NCBI GenBank assembly: GCA_002284855.1
Contig: CP015603.1
Coordinates: forward strand, 1 to 64,000
DNA length: 64,000 nt
From: Actinobacteria bacterium IMCC25003
GTDB lineage: Bacteria; Actinomycetota; Actinomycetes; Nanopelagicales; Nanopelagicaceae
Direction: 5' to 3'
Shown here: piece after piece, positions 8,793 through 18,000 of the stretch
How the letters are laid out: each line of letters starts with the position of its first letter
How positions within the stretch are numbered: the stretch's first letter is position 1
Notes under the pieces: model-generated
What the model saw: the letters and a program-made list of their open reading frames with translations, nothing else
Told to the model about the DNA's origin: nothing
The model's database searches: none
Made by a program: the position numbers and the translations under genes

Positions 8793-9548
8793 TCACCAAG
8801 GTATTACTTGTTGATCTTCCCAGAGCACGCCCGTTGTATCGCCTGCGTTAAATTCTCGTGTTGCTAACCAGATTGCAGTAGCTGCACCTTCTTCTGCAGA
8901 ACGCGGTGCATCGGGTCCACCCATATCGGTACGTGAATGGTTGGGGCAGGTTGCATCGACGAGAAATCCGCGAGCGCCAAGTCCTGTTTCATGTGCAAGG
9001 TTTCGAACGAGTGCATTAACGCCTGCTTTTGAAATTCTGTAAGGAGCAAGCCCTCCCGCATTTCCAGGTCCTGACATTCGACCTAAACATGCAGAGAAGA
9101 TAATGACGCGACCGTTACGTGCATCTGCCATGGCAGGGGCAATTCCATTGACGAGTTGGAAGACAGAGTCGAGATTGATTGCCATCACTCGTCGCCATTC
9201 GGCATCGTTGGTCTTCAGAGTCTTCGACATCTTTTCACTCATCACTCCGTGGGCGAGAACGAGAACTGTTGGAGTGGCAAGTGATTGGTTGAGTGAATCA
9301 ATGAGTTCGCGGACAAGGTGAGGTTGCTCTAGATCGCAGGCAAAGGTCGAGATATGTGCTGTGCTCGTACCGTTCTGATGCATATCCGCATCACGTAATA
9401 GCTGAGCTGCGCTCTCTAACCGTTGCGCATCCTTTGCAATGAGAGCGAGATCGAATCCCTGGAGGATCAAAGCCTTGGCGACTTCGAAGCCCAGGCCTCG
9501 ACTTCCACCTGTGATGATGGCGAGTGGGCGGGCGCTTGGCGTTGTCAT
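8793..9548 (-). CDS. SDR family NAD(P)-dependent oxidoreductase
   Basis: Classical short-chain dehydrogenase of 251 residues. The nucleotide-binding TGGSRGLG is at 13-20, an LAHG segment (near 98-101) replaces NNAG, and catalytic Ser (about 152), Tyr170 and Lys174 (YRISK) are present. The NHSRTDMGGPDAPRSAEEGA segment resembles the carbonyl-reductase type. The substrate cannot be told. It stands alone between a convergent membrane protein gene and the divergent kgd. Confidence 0.88.
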   Translation of the reverse strand: MTTPSARPLAIITGGSRGLGFEVAKALILQGFDLALIAKDAQRLESAAQLLRDADMHQNGTSTAHISTFACDLEQPHLVRELIDSLNQSLATPTVLVLAHGVMSEKMSKTLKTNDAEWRRVMAINLDSVFQLVNGIAPAMADARNGRVIIFSACLGRMSGPGNAGGLAPYRISKAGVNALVRNLAHETGLGARGFLVDATCPNHSRTDMGGPDAPRSAEEGAATAIWLATREFNAGDTTGVLWEDQQVIPW

Positions 9549-9753
9549 GAGCGAACTCTCTCAAGATTTGGGATTCCTCGCCTTTTGGATTCTTGGCCTT
9601 GCGAAGGTGGCGATGGGCAGATGCCTTCAAAAATGTGCGCAATCTCGCGGTATTGAGCACGCCTTCGCCATTTATTCAGCACGCTCACAGCCGATAGTCT
9701 TAGCCTGCAGTCGCACGCGTAATAGATAAGTACAGATCGCAAAGGAGCGCTCA

Positions 9754-12700
9754 GTGTCGCAATCAGGTCAGGACTTCGGCGCAAATGATTGGCTCGTTGA
9801 AGAAATGTACGAGCGCTACCAAGCAGATCCAAGTTCTGTACCCGCTGAGTGGGTGACCTACTTCCAGAATAATCCGCAGGCAGGTGCAACATCAGCGCCA
9901 GTTGCCGGCGCACCAAAGGGTGGAACTCCCCCAACACCAAAGCCTGTAACTCCTCCGAATATCTCCTACACGCAACCTTCAACTTCTCCGGCTACTCCAG
10001 CACCTGTAACACCAGCACCAGTGCAATCACAACCAATTGTTCGCACACTTGATACGACTCCTGCGACTCCAGCTCAGCCAGTTGCAAAACCAATTCCAAC
10101 GCTGGCAACACCTAGTGCATCAACTCTGGAACCAATTCGCGGTGTATCTGCTCGCGTTGTTCAGAGCATGGAAGCATCGCTCTCAGTTCCCACTGCAACA
10201 TCAGTGCGCGCAATTCCTGCGAAGTTGATGATCGATAACCGCATCGTTATTAATAACCACCTCAAGCGCACACGTGGTGGAAAAGTTTCATTTACTCACA
10301 TCATCGCCTACGCCATGATCAAGGCGCTTCGTGCAATGCCAGAGATGAATGCCTTCTACGGCGAACTCGATGGCAAGCCAGCGCTTGGAAAACCTGAACA
10401 TATCAACTTAGGTATTGCAATCGACTTAGCAAAGCCTGATGGAACTCGTCAGCTTCTTGTTCCATCTATTAAGGGTTGCGAAGGGCTTGATTTTGGTCAG
10501 TTCTGGGTTGCCTATGAGGAGATTGTAAAGAAAGCTCGCGGCGGAACTCTGACCGTTGAAGATTACGCCGGCACAACTGTTTCACTGACCAACCCAGGAA
10601 CAATCGGAACGGTTCACTCTGTTCCGCGTCTGGTTCAGGGACAAGGTCTCATCATCGGCGTTGGTGCGATGGATTACCCAGCTGAATTCCAAGGAGCAAG
10701 TGAAGCAACGCTAGCCCGTATGGCTATTAGCAAGGTCATCACTCTTACAAGCACATACGATCACCGCGTTATTCAAGGCGCACAGTCAGGTGATTTCTTA
10801 AAGCGCATTAATGAATACCTTCTTGGTGCAGAACATTTCTACGATGAAATCTTCACAGCGCTCCGTATTCCTTACGAGCCAATTCGTTGGGCATCAGACT
10901 TTGCATTTACCAAAGATGATGAGATTGATAAGACTGCACGCGTTCAGCAACTAATTCAGGCATATCGCACATGGGGGCACCTCATGGCAGATATCGATCC
11001 GCTGGTTTATGTGCAGCGCACCCATCCAGATCTCGATGTTGTCACACACGGTTTAACTCTCTGGGATCTCGACCGTGAATTTGCAACAGGTGGATTCGGT
11101 GGAAAATCATTCCTTCCACTGAGAAAGATTCTTGGAATTCTCCGTGATTCATACTGCCGCTCTATCGGCGTTGAGTACATGCATATCTCTAACCCTGAAG
11201 AGCGTCAGTGGATGCAGCAACATATAGAAATTGGTCTCCCACCTATTGAACGTGATGAGCAGCTCCGAATTTTGCGCAAACTCAATAGCGCTGAAGCATT
11301 TGAATCCTTCTTGCAGACAAAATTTGTAGGACAGAAGCGCTTCTCACTCGAAGGTGGCGAATCTGTTATTCCATTGACCGATGCCATTGTCTCTGCCGCT
11401 GCAGAGCGCGGACTCGATGAAGTCTGTATCGGTATGCCACACCGTGGTCGCCTCAACATGCTTGCCAATATCGCTGGTAAGTCAGTGGGACAGATCTTCC
11501 AAGAGTTCCAAGGCCACTATGCGGAGAATGAAGTTCATGGTTCAGGAGATGTGAAGTACCACTTAGGTACTGAAGGTGTCTTCACCGCACAATCTGGGGC
11601 AACAACAAAGATTTATCTCGCTGCAAACCCTTCACACCTTGAAGCTGTGAACCCAGTCCTTGAAGGAATTGTCCGCGCCAAGCAGGATCGCCTCAATACA
11701 AAGGGCGCTTACTCAGTTCTTCCAATCCTTCTCCACGGTGATGCCTCATTTGCAGGACAAGGCGTCAACGCTGAAACCTTCCAGTTAGCTGGACTTCCGG
11801 GGTATCGCACTGGCGGAACTATCCACATCGTCGTCAATAACCAAGTTGGATTTACAACTTCACCAAGTTCTTCACGAACATCTCGTTACTCAACAGATGT
11901 TGCCAAACTTGTTGAAGCACCTGTCTTCCATGTCAATGGTGATGACCCTGAAGCGTGTGTTCGCGTTGCGCACCTCGCCTTTGAATATCGCCAAGCATTT
12001 AAGAAAGATGTCGTCATCGATATGGTCTGCTACCGACGCCGCGGCCACAACGAGGGTGACGAACCAAGCTTTACTCAGCCACTTATGTACAAGCTCATCG
12101 ATGCCAAGCGCACAACTCGTACCTTGTATACAGAGGCGCTCGTTGGCCGCGGAGATATCACTCCACTTGAGGCTGAAGAGATCGAAGCTGAGTACCAGAG
12201 TCAACTTGAGCAAGTCTTTGCTTCAGTTGCTAATTACCAAGAAGAGCACGATCCAAACTTCGTACCTCCTATTGTTCCTAATGCAGAAGATGTTCCAACA
12301 TTTATCTCAGAAGAACTCATCCGCGAAATTGCAGCGACACAGACTGCAGTCCCTGAAGGATTCCATGTACACCCTAAGTTGTTGCCACAACTTCAAAAGC
12401 GTGCAGAGTCAATCAATGATGGCACTATCGACTGGTCAACCGGTGAAATGCTGGCATTTGGTTCACTTCTTAAGGAAGGTCGACCAATTCGTTTAGCTGG
12501 ACAAGATTCGCGACGTGGAACATTCTCAAACCGACATGCAGTAATCATCGATAAAGAGAACGGCAGCGAGTGGACACCACTTCGCTCACTTATCTCTGAC
12601 GCAAATCAATTCTTCGTCATCGACTCATTGCTCAGCGAATACGCTGCGATGGGCTTTGAATATGGCTATTCGGTAGAGCGCGAAGAGGCTCTCGTCTTGT

Positions 12701-13455
12701 GGGAAGGTCAGTTCGGTGACTTCGCCAATGGCGCGCAGACCATCATTGATGAATTTGTATCTTCTGCTCTGCAGAAGTGGGGCGAGCGATCCTCTGTAGT
12801 GCTCTTGCTTCCACATGGTTATGAAGGCCAAGGCCCAGATCACTCATCTGCTCGCATTGAGCGCTTCTTAGCTCTCTGCGCTGAGAAGAATATGACTGTC
12901 GCCCAGCCATCAACACCGGCTTCTTACTTCCACTTGTTGCGCTTCCACGCAGCAAATCCAAAGCGTCGCCCCATGGTTGTCTTCACACCGAAGTCAATGT
13001 TGCGTCTTAAGGCTGCAGCATCATCCATCAGTGACTTCACTTCAGGAACATTCCTTCCTGTTATCGGTGATTCAACAGTAAATAACGCATCACGATTGAT
13101 CTTCTGTTCAGGAAAGATTTATCACGACCTCGTTGCAGAACGTAATCGTCTCAACGACAGCAGCACAGCAATCGTTCGTGTTGAGCGTCTCTACCCTCTT
13201 CCTGTTGCACAGATGGAAGTTGAAGCGAAGAAGCATCCCAACGCTAACTTGCTCTGGGTTCAAGATGAACCTGCCAACCAAGGCGCATGGCCACACGTTG
13301 CACTCAGCACAACAGAGGCAATCGGTGGAACATCTGTCGATGGTCGCGTATTGCGTCGTATTTCTCGTCGCGCATCTGCATCTCCTGCAACTGGTAACCA
13401 CCACTTGCACGAGGATGAGGCAAAGGCGTTAATGGACGAGGCCTTTACTAGATGA
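9754..13455 (+). CDS. kgd: Multifunctional 2-oxoglutarate metabolism enzyme (Kgd / OdhA type)
   Basis: Actinobacterial fusion of a dihydrolipoamide succinyltransferase-like domain with the thiamine-diphosphate E1 of 2-oxoglutarate dehydrogenase. It acts in the TCA cycle. Length is 1233 residues. There is an N-terminal E1 helix (NDWLVEEMYERY), a Pro/Ala/Thr-rich linker (about 45-125), an E2-like acyltransferase domain ending near TYDHRVIQGAQSG (about 335-350), then the E1 domain with GMPHRGRLNML, GDASFAGQG and NNQVGFTTSP. The GTG start has AAAGGAG 7 nt upstream. It overlaps the mycoredoxin gene by 4 nt. Confidence 0.96.
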   Translation: MSQSGQDFGANDWLVEEMYERYQADPSSVPAEWVTYFQNNPQAGATSAPVAGAPKGGTPPTPKPVTPPNISYTQPSTSPATPAPVTPAPVQSQPIVRTLDTTPATPAQPVAKPIPTLATPSASTLEPIRGVSARVVQSMEASLSVPTATSVRAIPAKLMIDNRIVINNHLKRTRGGKVSFTHIIAYAMIKALRAMPEMNAFYGELDGKPALGKPEHINLGIAIDLAKPDGTRQLLVPSIKGCEGLDFGQFWVAYEEIVKKARGGTLTVEDYAGTTVSLTNPGTIGTVHSVPRLVQGQGLIIGVGAMDYPAEFQGASEATLARMAISKVITLTSTYDHRVIQGAQSGDFLKRINEYLLGAEHFYDEIFTALRIPYEPIRWASDFAFTKDDEIDKTARVQQLIQAYRTWGHLMADIDPLVYVQRTHPDLDVVTHGLTLWDLDREFATGGFGGKSFLPLRKILGILRDSYCRSIGVEYMHISNPEERQWMQQHIEIGLPPIERDEQLRILRKLNSAEAFESFLQTKFVGQKRFSLEGGESVIPLTDAIVSAAAERGLDEVCIGMPHRGRLNMLANIAGKSVGQIFQEFQGHYAENEVHGSGDVKYHLGTEGVFTAQSGATTKIYLAANPSHLEAVNPVLEGIVRAKQDRLNTKGAYSVLPILLHGDASFAGQGVNAETFQLAGLPGYRTGGTIHIVVNNQVGFTTSPSSSRTSRYSTDVAKLVEAPVFHVNGDDPEACVRVAHLAFEYRQAFKKDVVIDMVCYRRRGHNEGDEPSFTQPLMYKLIDAKRTTRTLYTEALVGRGDITPLEAEEIEAEYQSQLEQVFASVANYQEEHDPNFVPPIVPNAEDVPTFISEELIREIAATQTAVPEGFHVHPKLLPQLQKRAESINDGTIDWSTGEMLAFGSLLKEGRPIRLAGQDSRRGTFSNRHAVIIDKENGSEWTPLRSLISDANQFFVIDSLLSEYAAMGFEYGYSVEREEALVLWEGQFGDFANGAQTIIDEFVSSALQKWGERSSVVLLLPHGYEGQGPDHSSARIERFLALCAEKNMTVAQPSTPASYFHLLRFHAANPKRRPMVVFTPKSMLRLKAAASSISDFTSGTFLPVIGDSTVNNASRLIFCSGKIYHDLVAERNRLNDSSTAIVRVERLYPLPVAQMEVEAKKHPNANLLWVQDEPANQGAWPHVALSTTEAIGGTSVDGRVLRRISRRASASPATGNHHLHEDEAKALMDEAFTR

Positions 13456-13727
13456 GTACGCCCGTTCAAGAGTTAGGTATATCTGGCCAGGAGTTTGTCA
13501 TGTTTAGCACCGATTGGTGCGGATATTGCAAACGGCTGAAGAGTCAGCTCAACGAGCATGGAATACATTTTCGTGAAATCAACGTTGAGCAAGAGATGAA
13601 CTATGCATCTTTCGTTGAAGAGGTAAATGGTGGAAACCGTGTTGTTCCAACTCTTCTATTCTCAGATGGGGTTGCACTGACCAATCCATCAGTCATTGCC
13701 GTGAAAGAGAAGCTCGCTAGCCTTTAG
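13452..13727 (+). CDS. Mycoredoxin (glutaredoxin-like, CGYC)
   Basis: The 91-residue thioredoxin-fold protein has the CGYC active site (about 23-26) and a GGNRVVPTLLFSDG cis-proline segment, very like mycoredoxin-1, which reduces mycothiol mixed disulfides. Its ATG overlaps the kgd stop (ATGA), implying coupled translation. Its last 11 nt overlap the 3' end of the convergent sodX gene. Together with SigR/RsrA nearby and Ni-SOD next door, it belongs to the thiol and oxidative stress functions of this region. Confidence 0.9.
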   Translation: MSTPVQELGISGQEFVMFSTDWCGYCKRLKSQLNEHGIHFREINVEQEMNYASFVEEVNGGNRVVPTLLFSDGVALTNPSVIAVKEKLASL

Positions 13728-14085
13728 CTCTTTTCATACGACTAGCTCTTTTCATACGACTAGCTCTTTTCATAGTAAAGAGAATCTTCGCCCGCACTGA
13801 TGTGATGGGTAACCAGCCCCAGGTGCGTGAATCAGTTCCCGCCTCGTTATCGCTTAAGAGATAGATGGCGGGAATTTCACCGCCTGATGAACGGGTCTGG
13901 CTAATGCGCTTTACATAGAAGATTCCGGGCTGTTCATCGCGTTCTATCACGACAACATCACCGACTTTGATGCGGTTAAGGCCAGTGAGTTTGTACTTAG
14001 CCCAGCGCCCCATCAACCAATCGCCGGCGCTATAGGTGGGCTCCATCGAATCGCCTTCGATAATCATCGATGCATGCTTTGCCAT
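13717..14085 (-). CDS. sodX: Ni-superoxide dismutase maturation peptidase SodX (S26-like)
   Basis: Small signal-peptidase-like protein next to sodN that removes the SodN leader so that the new N-terminus can bind nickel. The 122-residue product has the S26 nucleophile in GDSMEP (Ser13) and the general base in FYVKRI (Lys59). There is no membrane anchor, as is usual for SodX. The C-terminus carries a repeated six-residue unit (SRMKRA) made by an 18-bp DNA repeat, and the gene end overlaps the mycoredoxin gene by 11 bp. A TAGAAT box lies 6 nt before the ATG, with no Shine-Dalgarno. Confidence 0.88.
   Translation of the reverse strand: MAKHASMIIEGDSMEPTYSAGDWLMGRWAKYKLTGLNRIKVGDVVVIERDEQPGIFYVKRISQTRSSGGEIPAIYLLSDNEAGTDSRTWGWLPITSVRAKILFTMKRASRMKRASRMKRAKG
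13725..13774. repeat. 18-bp tandem repeat (2.8 copies) in the sodX 3' end
   Basis: The unit tagctcttttcatacgac occurs at 13725-13742 and 13743-13760 and in part at 13761-13774. It is in frame with sodX on the minus strand and extends the protein with repeated basic hexapeptides. The first copy starts exactly at the stop codon of the convergent mycoredoxin gene. It is likely a replication-slippage expansion, and copy number may differ between strains. Confidence 0.9.
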
Positions 14086-14120
14086 GGCGAGATTCTAGAG
14101 CTTCGAGTACCCTCGCGCTT
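14086..14120. promoter_or_regulatory. Divergent leaderless promoters of sodX and sodN
   Basis: Within 35 bp between the two start codons, the plus strand has TACCCT (14108-14113) ending 7 nt before the sodN ATG. The minus strand has TAGAAT ending 6 nt before the sodX ATG. Neither start has a Shine-Dalgarno. Both boxes sit where a -10 element would place the transcription start on or next to the start codon. The -35 regions would lie inside the opposite gene. This is a sequence-based inference. Confidence 0.55.
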
Positions 14121-14519
14121 ATGAGAAATATTCTTACACCGAAAATTACTGTCCACGCACACTGCGATCTTCCTTGCGGTGTCTACGATCCTGCTCAGGC
14201 AAAGATTGAAGCTCTCTCTGTCAAGGCTTGCATGGAGAAGTATGCAGCTAACCCAGATGCAGATTTCCGTTCACGCTCTGTAGCAATTAAAGAAGAGCGT
14301 TCACATCAGGTAAAGGAGCACCTCTGGGTTCTCTGGACTGATTACTTCAAGGCTCCACACTTCGAGAAGTACCCACAGTTGCACTCACTCTTCAATGAGG
14401 CGACAAAGCTTGCAGGAGCTGCAGGAACAAAGGGAACTCAAGATGTTGCAGTTGCAGATTCATTGATCGCAAAGATTGACGAAATTGCAGCGATCTTCTG
14501 GGAGACCAAGAAGGCTTAA
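14121..14519 (+). CDS. sodN: Nickel superoxide dismutase
   Basis: Converts superoxide to oxygen and hydrogen peroxide. The 132-residue precursor has a 13-residue leader ending in HA, followed by the nickel hook HCDLPCGVYD (His14, Cys15 and Cys19). Residues beginning at His14 form the metal site after SodX cleavage. The four-helix body follows, with KEERSHQVKEHLWVLWTDYF. The ATG at 14121 is chosen because it gives this known leader length and sits 7 nt after a TACCCT box. An in-frame upstream start at 14070 would fall inside sodX. KatG elsewhere in the window would remove the peroxide produced. Confidence 0.97.
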   Translation: MRNILTPKITVHAHCDLPCGVYDPAQAKIEALSVKACMEKYAANPDADFRSRSVAIKEERSHQVKEHLWVLWTDYFKAPHFEKYPQLHSLFNEATKLAGAAGTKGTQDVAVADSLIAKIDEIAAIFWETKKA

Positions 14520-14532
14520 TTTCCGAAGGAAA

Positions 14533-14937
14533 TTACTGAATTAAAGATTGAGCGGCTGTGCGAGCGAGGAAAGATAATCGCTCGACAGTCGCTCTTCTTA
14601 TTTCTGCTTGTGCCAGGTGGCGTTCGCCGTCATAGACCTCGCACTCAAAGGTGAGCTCGCGACCTTCAATATTGATGACTCGAGCATTGGCGCGAATTTC
14701 AACGCCGGCAGTTGCTGAACCAACAATTTCAAGAGATGAGTGCGTAAGAAAGGTTGTCTCACCAGAGTCGAGATATTCAGATAACGCTGCAACACAGGCG
14801 CTCTCCATCAGTGAGAGATAGATCGATGGTGCAACAACAGGAAGATCAGAGACGCCCATCGTTACGCAGGTATCACCTGGGCGAACTGAGAGGACTGAGA
14901 AACCAACTGCTCCGAGTACTTCTTCGGCTGGTCTCAT
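14533..14937 (-). CDS. Hotdog-fold thioesterase family protein (FlK-like)
   Basis: The 134-residue protein from the ATG at 14937 has a hotdog thioesterase pattern: VAPSIYLSLMESACVAALSEYL, then TTFLTHSSLEIVGSATAGVEIRANARV and a final strand region. This resembles fluoroacetyl-CoA thioesterase-like proteins, whose catalytic Thr-Glu-His residues may correspond to Thr, Glu58-like and His in these segments. The substrate is unknown. A TAGCCT box 7 nt before the ATG suggests a leaderless start. A longer frame to 15036 would overlap rsrA. Confidence 0.7.
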   Translation of the reverse strand: MRPAEEVLGAVGFSVLSVRPGDTCVTMGVSDLPVVAPSIYLSLMESACVAALSEYLDSGETTFLTHSSLEIVGSATAGVEIRANARVINIEGRELTFECEVYDGERHLAQAEIRRATVERLSFLARTAAQSLIQ

Positions 14938-14947
14938 ACTTAAAAGG

Positions 14948-15343
14948 CTAGTCCTCGTCGTCGATAAAGTGCTGGATATGTGTCTGTTCGATCTGTATTT
15001 CTCGATGCTCCACATTTCCAAATTCATCAATCTCAATTGAAATTTCAGTCATGCTGAATTGGGTAACTACTTCAGTGGCTCCGGCGCCAGCCATCTGGGC
15101 GCGAAGTTGGCGGTGAATGCTCTGGTGGAGATCTTCAGGTGCTTGCTCATCGCAGGTGCGCTTCAGAACATCTTGCAACATCTGCTGCATCAAACGTTCA
15201 TGTTCGATTTCGGCAGAGCATGGAGCACACGTTACGAGGTGAGATTGGATGGCATCAGCCTGAGGAATCTCGTTAAGTTCGCCTTCAATAATAAATACGA
15301 CAGATGCCAAGACATCTCCGCATTGAATCTCGATGAAACTCAT
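14948..15343 (-). CDS. rsrA: Zinc-associated anti-sigma factor, RsrA-like
   Basis: Redox-sensing anti-sigma factor for the overlapping sigR gene. The 131-residue protein has the ZAS signature: Cys8, then His35, Cys39 and Cys42 in HLVTCAPC. Oxidation of such cysteines releases zinc and sigma. The C-terminal third (about residues 85-131) is an acidic extension with repeated Glu/His and ends in DDED. This is longer than I expect of a plain RsrA, which is about 100 residues. It overlaps the end of sigR by 4 nt (ATGA), the usual sigR-rsrA arrangement. Confidence 0.85.
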   Translation of the reverse strand: MSFIEIQCGDVLASVVFIIEGELNEIPQADAIQSHLVTCAPCSAEIEHERLMQQMLQDVLKRTCDEQAPEDLHQSIHRQLRAQMAGAGATEVVTQFSMTEISIEIDEFGNVEHREIQIEQTHIQHFIDDED

Positions 15344-15942
15344 TCTGCGCCTCCTTTCTCAACTGTGTAGCCGAGCTCTTTGGCATAAGAAGAGAGCTTC
15401 TCGCGCAGTTGTTTACGTCCGCGGTGAAGTCGTGACATCACCGTGCCGGCAGGTGCGCCGACAATTTCGGCAATCTCTTTATAGGAGAAACCTTCAACAT
15501 CAGCGAGATAGACAACGATTCGGAACTCTTCAGGAATCTCATGGAGTGCGCGCTTAATATCGCTATCAGGAAGATTTTCGAGAGCCTCTTGCTCTGCAGA
15601 TTTTCCTTGATCACTTGTATGTGATTGCGCCTCAGCAACTTGCCAATCTTCGAGTTCATTATTGGCAATCTGAGGTTGGCGCTGGCCCTTGCGATAGCTA
15701 TTGATAAAGGTAGTTGTGAGTACACGGTAGAGCCATGCACGTAAGTTGGTTCCTTCTTCAAATTGATGGAAGGAGGCAAATGCTTTTAAGTAGGTATCTT
15801 GAACGAGATCGCGTGCATCTTCAGGGTTCTTTGTGTAGCGAAGCGCTGCTGCATATAACTGATTTGTGAACACAAGAGCATCGCGCTCGAACCGAATGGT
15901 GCGATCGGCGGCGCTCTCGAGAACTAAATCTTTCGATGTCAT
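15340..15942 (-). CDS. sigR: ECF sigma factor SigR/SigH type
   Basis: Group 4 sigma factor controlling thiol-oxidative stress genes. The 200-residue protein has region 2 ([25 protein letters not shown]) and region 4 ([15 protein letters not shown], then [14 protein letters not shown]). It is followed by overlapping rsrA, and the genes aroA, rsgA and hisN lie just beyond, as in other actinobacterial sigR loci. A TAGCCT box 7 nt before the ATG suggests a leaderless start. No clear SigR-type GGAAT/GTT promoter was identified by eye. Confidence 0.92.
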   Translation of the reverse strand: MTSKDLVLESAADRTIRFERDALVFTNQLYAAALRYTKNPEDARDLVQDTYLKAFASFHQFEEGTNLRAWLYRVLTTTFINSYRKGQRQPQIANNELEDWQVAEAQSHTSDQGKSAEQEALENLPDSDIKRALHEIPEEFRIVVYLADVEGFSYKEIAEIVGAPAGTVMSRLHRGRKQLREKLSSYAKELGYTVEKGGAE

Positions 15943-15957
15943 TACGCCTAGGCTATA

Positions 15958-16680
15958 TCAAAAGAGGGTCTCTGGCGCTCCCAGCTCAATGGGAATAATT
16001 AGTTCAGGGCCGTTGTTTGCTACTACGTTCACCCTCGCAGATACCGGCTGGGCGATGAGCCCCGCATCAGGTTCTGGAATATTCATCATATTGATGAGGT
16101 GGTTAATATCTCGCGATTGTGGATTGAGCCAATCGTTCCACCGTTCTATCGGCATAAAGACCGGCATACGACTATGAATCGTTGCAAGTTCGCCTACTGC
16201 TTCGCGAGTAATAATTGCAGCGCTCTGAATGACCTGACCTTTCTCGCTCTGCCATGAACTCCAGATTCCTGCAATAGAAAGTTGTTCGCCATCTTTGCGG
16301 GAAATATAGAACGGTTGTTTCGGTGCGTACTTACCGAGAGATGTCGCCCATTCGTAATAACCCGTTGCAGGGATCAAGCACCGTGATGTTCTAAAAGCGT
16401 GACGAAATGTTGGCTTCTCATGAATTGATTCACTGCGCGCATTGATGGCATGTGATTGCGATGCGCGTGCATCGGCAAATGATTTCTGCCATGGCGCAAT
16501 AATTCCCCACGATGCAGAATCAAGGATGCGAGAGTCAGATTCATTACGGATGATGTAAATATCGTTGGTGGGAGCGATATTCCAATTGAGCGGAAGAGAT
16601 TGATCAAGAGTAGATCCCGCTAAATCGAAGGACTCCACAATCTCTTCAGCGCCAAGTGTTTGGGCATATCTACCGCACAT
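15958..16680 (-). CDS. SOS response-associated peptidase (SRAP / YedK / HMCES family)
   Basis: Forms a covalent DNA-protein crosslink with abasic sites in single-stranded DNA to shield them. The 240-residue protein has the catalytic Cys2 after Met removal (MCGRY), Asn80 in NARSE, Glu110 in GYYEW and His169 in IHSRMPV. These are the full set of SRAP residues. TAAGAT lies 7 nt before the ATG. The gene is divergent from aroA. Confidence 0.94.
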   Translation of the reverse strand: MCGRYAQTLGAEEIVESFDLAGSTLDQSLPLNWNIAPTNDIYIIRNESDSRILDSASWGIIAPWQKSFADARASQSHAINARSESIHEKPTFRHAFRTSRCLIPATGYYEWATSLGKYAPKQPFYISRKDGEQLSIAGIWSSWQSEKGQVIQSAAIITREAVGELATIHSRMPVFMPIERWNDWLNPQSRDINHLINMMNIPEPDAGLIAQPVSARVNVVANNGPELIIPIELGAPETLF

Positions 16681-16722
16681 ATTACGAATCTTATGTGCTC
16701 ATGGAGCCGTTAGACTTTGCTT
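16681..16722. promoter_or_regulatory. Divergent leaderless promoters of the SRAP gene and aroA
   Basis: In this 42-bp gap TAGACT (16711-16716) ends exactly 6 nt before the aroA ATG at 16723. On the minus strand TAAGAT ends 7 nt before the SRAP ATG. No Shine-Dalgarno is visible for either gene. This spacing puts transcription starts on or near the start codons. Confidence 0.55.
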
Positions 16723-18000
16723 ATGACAGCACATGAACTCTGGCCCGCGCCCTTTCGCGGACGCAAGCCAGTGGCATCCCGCGTCACTATTCCTGGATCT
16801 AAGTCGGTAACAAACCGCGCTCTCATCCTTGCTGCACAAGCAGATTCACCATCAACGCTTCGCCGCCCACTGATCTCCCGCGACTCTGAATTGATGTCTG
16901 CTGGCTTACAAGCAATGGGTATTGCAATCACAGGCAGCGACGATGCCTGGACTGTTACACCTGCCCCACTACGTGGACCTGCAAAAGTTGATGTCGGTAA
17001 CGCCGGAACAGTTATGCGCTTTCTTCCACCGCTTGCAGCGCTAGCTCAGGGCGATATCTCATTCGATGGAGATCCGCGTTCCTATGAACGACCATTGGGT
17101 CCTGTAATTAAGGCGCTCGAAGAGCTTGGTATCGAGATTGAACATGATGGTCGCTACTCATTACCTATGGTGATTAAGGCAAAGGGTTCTATTCCTGGTG
17201 GCGAACTCACCATTGATGCCAGCGCATCGAGCCAATTCTTATCTGCACTCTTACTTGTAGCACCTAGTATGACAAATGGAATTACCGCACAACATCGCGG
17301 AGGATCACTTCCATCGATGCCACATATCGATATGACTGTGCAGATGCTCCGAGACTTTGGTGCAACTGTGCACGTTGATAAGGCTGCTGAAAGCTGGAGA
17401 GTTGAGCCAGGTACTTTGCGTGGCCAAGACTTAGTGATTGAACCTGATCTCTCGAATGCATCACCATTCTTATCGATTGCCATAGTCTGTGGTGGAAGTA
17501 TCACCATCGCTGACTGGCCGAAGCAGACAACTCAGCCTGGTGATCAACTGCGCGACATCTTTACTCAGATGGGTGCACGGGTTGAATTCACAGCAGAAGG
17601 TTTAACTCTTACAGGTGGCGAATCTGTTCACGGCATCGACATCGATCTCCATGATGTTGGTGAGCTCACTCCATCGATTGCCGCACTTGCTGCTCTTGCC
17701 GATTCACCATCGCACTTGCGCGGCATTGGGCACTTGCGCCTACATGAAACAGATCGTTTAGCTGCTCTTACCCGCGAAATTAACTCACTTGGTGGCAGCG
17801 TCGTTGAAGAAGAGACAGCGCTTCACATTACCCCCGCGCCACTTCATGGTGGAACTTTCCATACCTATGAAGATCATCGCCTCGCAACAGCGGGCGCTGT
17901 CATCGGCTTAGTTGTGCCTGATGTTCTCGTTGAAAATGTTGCTACAACACGAAAGACCCTGACTGATTTCCCAGGGCTCTGGAATAGTTTGGTTCTATGA
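16723..18000 (+). CDS. aroA: 3-phosphoshikimate 1-carboxyvinyltransferase (EPSP synthase)
   Basis: Shikimate pathway enzyme joining shikimate-3-phosphate and phosphoenolpyruvate. The 425-residue protein has the N-terminal PGSKSVTNRALILAA, the central GNAGTVMRFLPPLAAL, and RLHETDRLAAL with EDHRLA near the C-terminus. These cover the substrate-binding segments of the family. The ATG at 16723 is preferred over an upstream TTG because of the TAGACT box 6 nt before it. The stop overlaps the rsgA start (ATGA). Confidence 0.97.
   Translation: MTAHELWPAPFRGRKPVASRVTIPGSKSVTNRALILAAQADSPSTLRRPLISRDSELMSAGLQAMGIAITGSDDAWTVTPAPLRGPAKVDVGNAGTVMRFLPPLAALAQGDISFDGDPRSYERPLGPVIKALEELGIEIEHDGRYSLPMVIKAKGSIPGGELTIDASASSQFLSALLLVAPSMTNGITAQHRGGSLPSMPHIDMTVQMLRDFGATVHVDKAAESWRVEPGTLRGQDLVIEPDLSNASPFLSIAIVCGGSITIADWPKQTTQPGDQLRDIFTQMGARVEFTAEGLTLTGGESVHGIDIDLHDVGELTPSIAALAALADSPSHLRGIGHLRLHETDRLAALTREINSLGGSVVEEETALHITPAPLHGGTFHTYEDHRLATAGAVIGLVVPDVLVENVATTRKTLTDFPGLWNSLVL

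Noticed and set aside
9545-9982. A 145-codon minus-strand frame across the start of kgd
   Set aside because: It overlaps the well-supported kgd start and the SDR gene end, and its composition (Arg/Leu-rich without motifs) is that of a shadow frame.
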